Below are positions 7,339-13,883 of a stretch of 15,440 nt of DNA, piece after piece; within the stretch, counting starts at the first letter, position 1; each line of letters begins with the position of its first letter. The DNA is from Rhodospirillaceae bacterium UBA3470. Its GTDB lineage: Bacteria; Pseudomonadota; Alphaproteobacteria; Rhodospirillales; Casp-alpha2. The position numbers and the translations under genes were made by a program. The notes under the pieces were generated by a model. The model did not search any database and was not told the DNA's origin. It saw only the letters and a program-made list of their open reading frames with translations. Location: the NCBI GenBank assembly GCA_002378125.1, contig DFRF01000105.1, forward strand, positions 1 through 15,440, given 5' to 3'.

Positions 7339-8136
7339 TTACTGGCCGGGAGCCGGAAATAAAGACTCAGATCGATCCGTCAACCAGTAGAACAACAACC
7401 CCAGGCACTCATGCAGGGCTCTCGAAAATGCGGAGACGCCGCCCATGAAATTGAAGCTTGGGCGAAACGTCATATCACCTGTCGTCACGAAATCCACCGG
7501 ATACGGTATGACATGCCATCCGGCCTTGCGAAATGCTCCAACGCTTCTCGGCATATGGAAGGCGGAGGTAATCAAAATCCAATTCTCATCCCTTTTTGGT
7601 TTGATAATATCAAAGGTAAATTTGGCGTTCTCAAATGTGTTTCGCGACTGATCTTCGAATAGCACGCGATCCGGATCAATGGCGAACCGCCGAAAAGCGT
7701 CGGGCGCGACGTGGGCCTCTTTGTTTTCTTGGTCTAATGGATTCCCTGATCCCCCGCTGAAAACGATCCGAGCCTGGGGACTGTGTTCCAGAAGCACTTT
7801 GACTTCGGAGATACGCTCTACCGCGTCGTTGATCGACAACCCGCCGCGCACCCTTGTCATCTTTGCATTGAGAACGCCACCCAAAACCACAATCCCCTCA
7901 ATCTCGGCGGGCAATGCCGGGTTCGCGGGAAATCGATTCTCTAATTCCTGCACGACGGAAACTCCGATAGGCAATGTCGCAATGGCGATGCAAACGATCG
8001 CCATAGAGTAGGAAATGGCTCGTGCGCTCCGGTTCCAACTGAACAAGAAACAAATGGCAATCGCACAAATTCCGATAAATAAGAGGTTCAACGGATGAAC
8101 AAGGAACCACAAAATCTTCGACAGCCAAAAGAACAT
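7339..8136 (-). CDS. DUF218 (YdcF/ElyC/SanA-like) inner-membrane protein
   Basis: A 265-residue protein with two hydrophobic N-terminal segments (about 5-32 and 40-58), then a cytoplasmic or periplasmic DUF218 domain from about 80 to 235. Domain marks are Gly-Ile-Val-Val-Leu-Gly-Gly near 81-87, Phe-Ser-Gly-Gly-Ser-Gly near 125-130, a Glu-Asp-Gln-Ser-Arg-Asn-Thr-Glu-like stretch, and Thr-Ser-Ala-Phe-His-Met-Pro-Arg. The two-helix plus DUF218 layout resembles E. coli ElyC, which affects peptidoglycan and lipid-carrier homeostasis; YdcF and SanA share the domain. The biochemical reaction is not settled. Its place directly ahead of mltB, rlpA and a D,D-carboxypeptidase fits an envelope role. It starts 65 bases after the fbiC stop with only a weak ribosome-binding site; that gap holds a 4-base-pair GGTT/AACC stem too short to call a terminator. 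Confidence 0.88.
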   Translation of the reverse strand: MFFWLSKILWFLVHPLNLLFIGICAIAICFLFSWNRSARAISYSMAIVCIAIATLPIGVSVVQELENRFPANPALPAEIEGIVVLGGVLNAKMTRVRGGLSINDAVERISEVKVLLEHSPQARIVFSGGSGNPLDQENKEAHVAPDAFRRFAIDPDRVLFEDQSRNTFENAKFTFDIIKPKRDENWILITSAFHMPRSVGAFRKAGWHVIPYPVDFVTTGDMTFRPSFNFMGGVSAFSRALHECLGLLFYWLTDRSESLFPAPGQ

Positions 8137-8201
8137 CGCTTCTGATAGCGCGAGGTTGCCGAACCAGCAAGATTTTGGACCAATTCAACCACCTGGACGT
8201 G

Positions 8202-10568
8202 TCATCCTACTGCCCCCATATTTTCTGCTTCGCCGGGGCAAGCAAGATATCCGGTGGTTCGTTGTTGGGGCGCGCGACCAATTGAGCTGATGAACTTTCT
8301 GATCTCCTCGGGCCCGAGCTCCTGACCATGAGTAGCGCCGGCGGCACGGGAAATACTCTCGTTCATCAAAGTGCCGCCGAGGTCATTGGCACCGGCGTTC
8401 AAACACATTTTCGCGCCCTCGATCCCCATCTTGACCCAAGAAGTCTGGATGTTGGTGATATGGGGGTGCAACACTAGGCGTGACACGGCATGGATCAATA
8501 TCGCCTCGCGAAGGGTTGGGCCACGGCGCGCTCGGCTCTTCAAAAAAATCGGCGCCTCCATGTGAACGAAGGGCAAGGGCACGAACTCCGTAAATCCACC
8601 TGTACGTTCCTGTAGCCGGCGCAACCGCAACAGGTGACGGGCGATATGGTGGGAGGCTTCCACATGTCCGAACATTATCGTCGAAGTTGTTGGTAAACCA
8701 AGGCCATGGGCCGTTTCCATGATGTCCAGCCACAGGTCCGTCGATAGCTTGTCAGGACAGATGATGGCCCGCACTTCATCATCAAGAATTTCCGCTGCCG
8801 TGCCTGGAAGGCTTCGCAAACCGACATCCTTCAACTGCGACAGGTACGCCGAAATCGACATATCCATACTTGTGGCGCCGTGCCAAACCTCCAAGGGCGA
8901 AAAGCCATGGATATGCACACCTGGACGGACCCGATGGATAGCCTTGGCGAATTCAAGATACGTTTCGCCGTTAAATGACGGATGGATGCCACCTTGCAGG
9001 CAAACTTCGGTTGCGTCCCGCGCCACCGCCTCCGTGGCCATGCGCACGACTTCTTCCGTTGATCTCAAATAAGGCGGATCGCGGAAGGCATCGCGTGCGC
9101 GCCCTTTCGAGAAGGCACAAAAGGCGCAGTGGTACGTGCAGATGTTGGTGTAGTTAATATTGCGATTGACCACGTAAGAGACAGTGTCGCCCACGACTGC
9201 CTGCCGCAATTCATTGGCGACCTCGCAAACCCGATCGGCGATGGGGCCACGGGCCGATAACAGATGGCAAACATTTTCAACACTGAGTTCTTGGCCGTCC
9301 TGAGCGCGTGCAAGAATGCGCAAGGTTTCGCGATCCGCATCCACACTGCTCACGGGTGCGTTTCGGCGTGCTATTGGAATTTCACCGCCGGCGAACCATT
9401 TCTCTTCACGGGCAAAGCCCTCGCCATCCTGAAGAGCCAGAACGGAACCCTGTAGTTCAGGTTCGATCCAGATGTCGGCATCGCGAACAAAATCCGGATA
9501 GGCAGCCAACCGCTCGACTAGCACCTTTCCGGCCCTTGCACTGATTGTCCGAAGCGCATCAATTTCGGGCCACGGCGCTTCCGGATTTACGAAATCGGGC
9601 GTCACAGGAGATACCCCACCCCAGTCGTTGATTCCCGCTTTGATCAACCGGCTGTGGTCTTCGGATGTCAGGTTCGGTGGAGCTTGAATATTCATTTTTG
9701 GACCAAACAACAATCGCGCCATGGCTATGGTCCAGAGGAGCTCGTCCAGCGGCGCCGCCAACGCTTCCGACATTCGGGTATCCGGCTTCGGCTTGAAGTT
9801 CTGGATTATCAGTTCCTGAATGTGTCCATGCGCATCGTGAAGATTGCGAATCTTCAACAGGGCGTCGATACGCTCAGACCGCGTCTCTCCAATCCCGACA
9901 AGGAGACCAGTGGTGAAAGGTATGCGCAAGACACCAGCCTGACGAATGGTTTCAATTCGCCGCGACGGAACCTTATCCGGGGAGCCATAATGGGGGCCAC
10001 CTTGGTCACACAAACGGTCTGCGGCGCTTTCTAGCATAAGCCCCTGCGACACAGATACGGTTCGCAGTAGGGCCATCTCCTCCGCACTCATGACACCCGG
10101 ATTCACATGTACGAGAAGCCCAGTCTCCCGCTGCACCCGGTCGGCAACGTCAGTAAGATAGGAAATCGTACTGTTGTGTCCGAGTTCATGAAGCGCATTG
10201 CGGGCGGACGGATACCGGCGTTCGGGCTTGTCGCCGAGCGTGAACAAAACTTCGGTGCATCCAGCTCTGGCAGCAGCGCTCACCCGCGATAGGACCTCAG
10301 CAACGCTGAGAAACGGTGTCCGACCCGGCTTCGGCGTCTGGGCAAAGGTGCAATAATGGCAGACGTCACGGCATAGATGGGTCAACGGAACAAAGACGTT
10401 TCGTGAGTACGTGACATAGGCACCGTGGCCAGCGTCTCGAACTTCCGCGGCATGGGCCATCATATCATTGATCGCGGCCGAATTTGCATCCACCAGATTG
10501 AAAGCTGCCTTCTGGGAAATACGGTCGACGCTTGGCGACAACCTGCATTGATCAACCACTTTGTTCAT
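8202..10568 (-). CDS. fbiC: FbiC: fused CofG–CofH radical-SAM 7,8-didemethyl-8-hydroxy-5-deazariboflavin (Fo) synthase
   Basis: Makes Fo, the deazaflavin chromophore of coenzyme F420, from tyrosine and a ribityl-aminouracil flavin precursor. The 788-residue protein contains two radical-SAM domains in the actinobacterial order. The CofG half (about 45-385) has its cluster-binding CX3CX2C at Cys66, Cys70, Cys73, preceded by Val-Phe-Val-Pro-Leu-Thr-His-Leu. The CofH half (about 420-780) has Cys477, Cys481, Cys484, preceded by Asn-Ile-Asn-Tyr-Thr-Asn-Ile. Both halves look complete, with a short acidic linker. The ATG overlaps the cofC stop (ATGA), indicating translational coupling at the end of the F420 operon. 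Fused FbiC is typical of Actinobacteria, while archaea and cyanobacteria carry separate cofG and cofH; fused forms are also known in some proteobacteria. It ends in TGA. Confidence 0.96.
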   Translation of the reverse strand: MNKVVDQCRLSPSVDRISQKAAFNLVDANSAAINDMMAHAAEVRDAGHGAYVTYSRNVFVPLTHLCRDVCHYCTFAQTPKPGRTPFLSVAEVLSRVSAAARAGCTEVLFTLGDKPERRYPSARNALHELGHNSTISYLTDVADRVQRETGLLVHVNPGVMSAEEMALLRTVSVSQGLMLESAADRLCDQGGPHYGSPDKVPSRRIETIRQAGVLRIPFTTGLLVGIGETRSERIDALLKIRNLHDAHGHIQELIIQNFKPKPDTRMSEALAAPLDELLWTIAMARLLFGPKMNIQAPPNLTSEDHSRLIKAGINDWGGVSPVTPDFVNPEAPWPEIDALRTISARAGKVLVERLAAYPDFVRDADIWIEPELQGSVLALQDGEGFAREEKWFAGGEIPIARRNAPVSSVDADRETLRILARAQDGQELSVENVCHLLSARGPIADRVCEVANELRQAVVGDTVSYVVNRNINYTNICTYHCAFCAFSKGRARDAFRDPPYLRSTEEVVRMATEAVARDATEVCLQGGIHPSFNGETYLEFAKAIHRVRPGVHIHGFSPLEVWHGATSMDMSISAYLSQLKDVGLRSLPGTAAEILDDEVRAIICPDKLSTDLWLDIMETAHGLGLPTTSTIMFGHVEASHHIARHLLRLRRLQERTGGFTEFVPLPFVHMEAPIFLKSRARRGPTLREAILIHAVSRLVLHPHITNIQTSWVKMGIEGAKMCLNAGANDLGGTLMNESISRAAGATHGQELGPEEIRKFISSIGRAPQQRTTGYLACPGEAENMGAVG

Positions 10569-11242
10569 GAAGCCAACCCAAATTCAGCACTGCCCGGAAA
10601 CACGGCCTCAACAAAGGCGCGGGTGTGTGATGGAGGGCCTTTGCGACAAAAGAATTCGACCACGTCAGTCCAGTCATCGATATCCAGTGCCACATCAGGT
10701 AAATCCAAGACATGCGCGATCTCCACGTGAGACCCCGCCAAAGCTCTCAAACGCGCCAAACTACGCCCATCAAAAGTCAATGGCATGAGATCTGGTGGAG
10801 ATATTAGCGCCGCGTTGCATCCAATGCCGTCCCTTGCCGGCACGAACGCCATCGATGCGTCCCCGTTGGCACAATCCAGTATCTGAACCACGTCCTGGGC
10901 ATTGATCAAAGGCACGTCACCCATAACCGCCAACATTGTACGTGCACCCTGATGCGCCAGCGACCGCGCGACAGCGGCGACGGCGACGCTCGGACCAATC
11001 TCCGCCGTGTCATGGATGGCTTCCGCACCAAATTCCTGTGCAATCCGTGCGACCTTCGGATCAGCACTTACAACGCTAATCCCCGCCAAATCAGACACCG
11101 CGCATAGCGCGCCCAACACGTCGCGCAACATGGCAGCCGAGAGCGCCGCCCGATCATTCGAATCCCAAAGGTCTGCCAGACGCGACTTTGACGTCGCGAA
11201 TGATTTGACCGGGACAACCGCCCATGTGCCAAACTTACTCAT
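10565..11242 (-). CDS. cofC: CofC: guanylyltransferase for the F420 side chain (2-phospho-L-lactate / PEP / 3-phosphoglycerate)
   Basis: Activates a three-carbon phospho-acid with GTP so that CofD can join it to Fo. The 225-residue protein has the nucleotidyltransferase fold: an N-terminal Val-Pro-Val-Lys-Ser-Phe with Ser-Lys-Ser-Arg-Leu (10-22), the metal-binding Met-Gly-Asp-Val-Pro-Leu (107-112), Asp-Gly-Ile-Gly-Cys-Asn-Ala (138-144) where many relatives have Gly-Gly-Thr-Asn, and Asp-Ile-Asp-Asp (187-190). Three substrates are known in the family: 2-phospholactate in archaea, PEP in mycobacteria and 3-phosphoglycerate in Paraburkholderia. I cannot assign one by eye. The start ATG overlaps the cofE stop and the stop overlaps the fbiC start, so it is embedded in the operon. 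Confidence 0.93.
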   Translation of the reverse strand: MSKFGTWAVVPVKSFATSKSRLADLWDSNDRAALSAAMLRDVLGALCAVSDLAGISVVSADPKVARIAQEFGAEAIHDTAEIGPSVAVAAVARSLAHQGARTMLAVMGDVPLINAQDVVQILDCANGDASMAFVPARDGIGCNAALISPPDLMPLTFDGRSLARLRALAGSHVEIAHVLDLPDVALDIDDWTDVVEFFCRKGPPSHTRAFVEAVFPGSAEFGLAS

Positions 11243-11979
11243 GCCGCCGATTTTCCTTCTCGAAACAGATCCTCCGCTGGCGGTCGCAATAAGTTGGCCG
11301 CAGATCCACCGTCACCAGAAAAGGAATGCCCACGAATGATAACCATAGGTTGGCCCTCGTTCGCCTGTCCCATTAAGAGCGAAGCGGCAGATGCCAATTC
11401 ATCCGCCAACGCAATGGACGTCGCTTGAAGCGGACGCCCATCCAAATCCGGATGACCGCACATATTAACCAATGCCGGCACCCCGGATACTCCGATGGCA
11501 AAACCTACCGTTCCCAGTCGCCATGGCCTGCCCCAAGAATCAGAAATGATCACACCTATATCGACGCCGAGACGCTCACGTATATCGTTTCGTATCGCGG
11601 CGGCCGAAGAATCGGGATCCTCAGGCAGAAGGATCACTTGATCTGGAGCGCCAGTATTTGATGCATCAATACCCGCATTCGCCATCACGAAACCCAAACG
11701 GTGTTCGACGATCATCAATCCTGGTTGAGCGCGTAAGACGCGGGCAGATTCGCGCAATACCAATTCAACGACTCGAGGGTCCTTCCCGGTTTGTTGCGCC
11801 GCGGCATGCGCATCATCTGAGACCTCAACCGAGCTGAGCTTGACGATCCGCCCTTCCGCTTTAGAGATGATTTTCTGGGCGATCACGACAATATCACCTG
11901 TTTGAGGCGCTGCCCCGCAAACCAAACCGGCCACGTCGTAGCCCTGGGTAATGGCGGGGACGTCTTCCACGGCAAACAT
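11239..11979 (-). CDS. cofE: CofE: F420-0:gamma-glutamyl ligase (single domain)
   Basis: Adds gamma-linked glutamates to F420-0 with GTP. The 246-residue protein is a complete stand-alone CofE: Gly-Asp-Ile-Val-Val-Ile-Ala-Gln-Lys near 28-36 with Ser-Lys-Ala-Glu-Gly-Arg, Val-Met-Ala-Asn-Ala-Gly-Ile-Asp-Ala-Ser-Asn (98-108), Ser-Asp-Ser-Trp-Gly-Arg-Pro-Trp-Arg (146-154), and Ala-Asp-Glu-Leu-Ala near the C-terminal third. It lacks the C-terminal nitroreductase/FMN domain that actinobacterial FbiB uses to reduce dehydro-F420-0. The ATG at 11979 is the only plausible start, since the frame closes at the cofD TAG eight codons upstream; there is no good ribosome-binding site immediately before it. 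It ends in an ATGA overlap with cofC. Confidence 0.94.
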   Translation of the reverse strand: MFAVEDVPAITQGYDVAGLVCGAAPQTGDIVVIAQKIISKAEGRIVKLSSVEVSDDAHAAAQQTGKDPRVVELVLRESARVLRAQPGLMIVEHRLGFVMANAGIDASNTGAPDQVILLPEDPDSSAAAIRNDIRERLGVDIGVIISDSWGRPWRLGTVGFAIGVSGVPALVNMCGHPDLDGRPLQATSIALADELASAASLLMGQANEGQPMVIIRGHSFSGDGGSAANLLRPPAEDLFREGKSAA

Positions 11980-12003
11980 AGTGATCGGCTGATTGATGGT
12001 CCC

Positions 12004-12999
12004 CTAGCCTCCACTTCTCATTTGCCGCGGCTTCTTTGCGGCAGCCAACTTTTTGGCAAAATCGAGGACCGATCGCGCAAGGTCGATTCGATCGTCGAGA
12101 TTTGACATTACGGTTTTCGTTACCAAAACAGGAAGTCCTAATTCTAACTGTTCAGCAGCGTCCGCATGATCGATCACAAATCCGTCGGCGAAGTCGTTAT
12201 AATGGCGAAGGATTTGTGCATTGCCAGGTTTCAGACCTAATTCCTTATACATTTTCGCCAACGGTCCCTTCACCGCCGCGCCACCTACGAGCGGGCTGAC
12301 CGCGATCACCGGTGCCGCACAGGCCGCCAGGGCAGCACGGACACGAGGAACAGACAGAATCGGTTCGATACTTACGAATGGGTTCGATGGACACATTACA
12401 ACAGCCTGCAAATCCGGATTAGCTAAAGTATCAATTATTGAAGACGATGGCTGTGCTCCGGTTGCGCCATCATAGATGAAACCAGAAATTCGCGGCTCAC
12501 AGCGCTCTTCGACGAAATAATTTTGAAACGGCAACCGACGACCGTCCACCGTCTCGACTATCGTCCGAACCGATTGATCACTCATCGGCCACCCATGAGC
12601 TTGAACTCCGAAGGCCGCAAAAAACTGCGCGGTGATATCACTCAGTTTAGCACCGTTATTCAGCAGCTCGGTCCGCCGAACGTGCAAGGCCATATCACCA
12701 TCCCCCAGATTGAACCATGCCGGTCCGCCGATCCTCTTTGTCTGCTCCATGAAAGACCAGGTCTCACTGGCCCGGCCCCACCCTAGATGCTGATTGCTCT
12801 CGCCGGCGAGCGTGTACATGACCGTATCCACGTCCGGCGATACATGCAGTCCCATATGCTCAAGGTCATCACCTGTGTTGAGCGCGATCGCCAGACGCCA
12901 TGGCGCCAGTTCGTGGTATAGCCCCAGCACTAATTTCGCGCCGCCGATGCCACCGCTTAGAGCGAGAACCGACGGTGCTTTATCATTTACATCAATCAT
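12004..12999 (-). CDS. cofD: CofD: 2-phospho-L-lactate (or PEP/3-phosphoglycerate) transferase to Fo
   Basis: Transfers the GMP-activated phospho-acid made by CofC onto Fo, giving F420-0 or its dehydro form. The 331-residue protein is full length for the family. The N-terminal Leu-Ser-Gly-Gly-Ile-Gly-Gly-Ala-Lys (14-22), Asn-Thr-Gly-Asp-Asp (41-45) and His-Val-Ser-Pro-Asp-Val-Asp-Thr (52-59) are CofD hallmarks. Further down, Cys-Pro-Ser-Asn-Pro-Phe-Val-Ser-Ile and Val-Ser-Pro-Leu-Val-Gly-Gly fit the nucleotide-binding core. The C-terminus is a basic tail (Lys-Lys, Arg, Gly-Gly). It starts 23 bases after korB; an AAGG lies rather far upstream, so coupling with korB is likely. It ends in TAG; the next eight codons are open and in frame with cofE. 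Confidence 0.95.
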   Translation of the reverse strand: MIDVNDKAPSVLALSGGIGGAKLVLGLYHELAPWRLAIALNTGDDLEHMGLHVSPDVDTVMYTLAGESNQHLGWGRASETWSFMEQTKRIGGPAWFNLGDGDMALHVRRTELLNNGAKLSDITAQFFAAFGVQAHGWPMSDQSVRTIVETVDGRRLPFQNYFVEERCEPRISGFIYDGATGAQPSSSIIDTLANPDLQAVVMCPSNPFVSIEPILSVPRVRAALAACAAPVIAVSPLVGGAAVKGPLAKMYKELGLKPGNAQILRHYNDFADGFVIDHADAAEQLELGLPVLVTKTVMSNLDDRIDLARSVLDFAKKLAAAKKPRQMRSGG

Positions 13000-13022
13000 A
13001 AGTTTCTGGAACGACCTTCATT

Positions 13023-13883
13023 TTAGACAGCGTATTCTGCCATCAAGTCGCGATAACCATCCAGATGCGCGTCAACATCGGTCGGCTGATGAGCTGGTGC
13101 GACCGCCCCCTTTACCATAATCCTTGTCGCCATATCCGTTCTGGCGCCCTCAAAGATCAAGCCTGTCGGAATGCCCCCCCCTTCGGAAACTTCATGGACC
13201 CGGCCGAACGCCTTAGCGCGGTCGAACCGATCGTAATGATCGTCGGCTTCAAGATCGACCACGCGTCCGGCCCAATCGGCATATGTGTCATTATAGGTGA
13301 CGCAAGGCGAAAGAATCTCAAGGAACGCGAACCCCCGTCGCTGTTGCGAATGAATCAATGCCGCGCGCATCAGACGGTCCATTTGTTCCGGAGCTCCCGT
13401 GAAGGCCCTTGCCAAAAATGTCGTCCCTGGCAATGCAAGGCCCAACGATATGCCGTCCATCCCCTGTTCGGCGGTCTCATGGGACGGCGTTGCCGTTGGC
13501 GAATCCTGTCCCTTCGTCAATCCATACACGGCGTTATTCATAAGCAAATACACCATCGCCGGATTGCGTTTAAACGTATGGACCAAATGTCCCGCACCGA
13601 TCGCATAACCATCCCCATCGCCGCCGGCCGCGATAATTGTCAAATGCGGGTTGGTCAGCGCCACGCCTAGCGCCGCGGGCAGGACGCGCCCGTGTAGGGC
13701 GTGATAGCCATAGGCTTCCACATTGTTTTGGATGGTGCCGGAACATCCAATCCCGGCCAACACCATGGTTTCATGCGGCGGCACTTCCAGGTCTCGCAGT
13801 GCCGAAACGAGGGTGTTGCGAACACCGAAGTGTCCGCAGCCAGCACACCAAATTGTGTTCGTATGATCGAAGGTTCGCGTCAT
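13023..13883 (-). CDS. korB: 2-oxoacid:ferredoxin oxidoreductase, beta subunit (KorB-like)
   Basis: Binds thiamine diphosphate and a [4Fe-4S] cluster and, with KorA, oxidatively decarboxylates a 2-oxoacid (usually 2-oxoglutarate) to the acyl-CoA while reducing ferredoxin. The 286-residue protein shows the cluster ligands Cys13 and Cys16 (Trp-Cys-Ala-Gly-Cys-Gly), Cys47 (Gly-Ile-Gly-Cys-Ser-Gly) and Cys194 (Leu-Ser-Pro-Cys). The ThDP/Mg motif Gly-Gly-Asp-Gly-Asp-Gly is at 87-92, with Met-Asn-Asn-Ala-Val-Tyr-Gly-Leu-Thr-Lys-Gly-Gln following at 115-126. The start ATG overlaps the korA stop (ATGA). Substrate choice (2-oxoglutarate, pyruvate or other) cannot be proved from sequence reading alone; length and motif wording favour the KorAB type. 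Confidence 0.93.
   Translation of the reverse strand: MTRTFDHTNTIWCAGCGHFGVRNTLVSALRDLEVPPHETMVLAGIGCSGTIQNNVEAYGYHALHGRVLPAALGVALTNPHLTIIAAGGDGDGYAIGAGHLVHTFKRNPAMVYLLMNNAVYGLTKGQDSPTATPSHETAEQGMDGISLGLALPGTTFLARAFTGAPEQMDRLMRAALIHSQQRRGFAFLEILSPCVTYNDTYADWAGRVVDLEADDHYDRFDRAKAFGRVHEVSEGGGIPTGLIFEGARTDMATRIMVKGAVAPAHQPTDVDAHLDGYRDLMAEYAV

Noticed and set aside
8149..8175. GGTT–AACC hairpin in the fbiC–DUF218 gap as a terminator
   Set aside because: Only four base pairs and no following T-run on the minus strand.
13065..13670. A 201-residue open frame on the plus strand opposite korB
   Set aside because: Its translation has no recognisable domain, and korB on the other strand is a clear, conserved enzyme. 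Long antisense frames are expected at this base composition.
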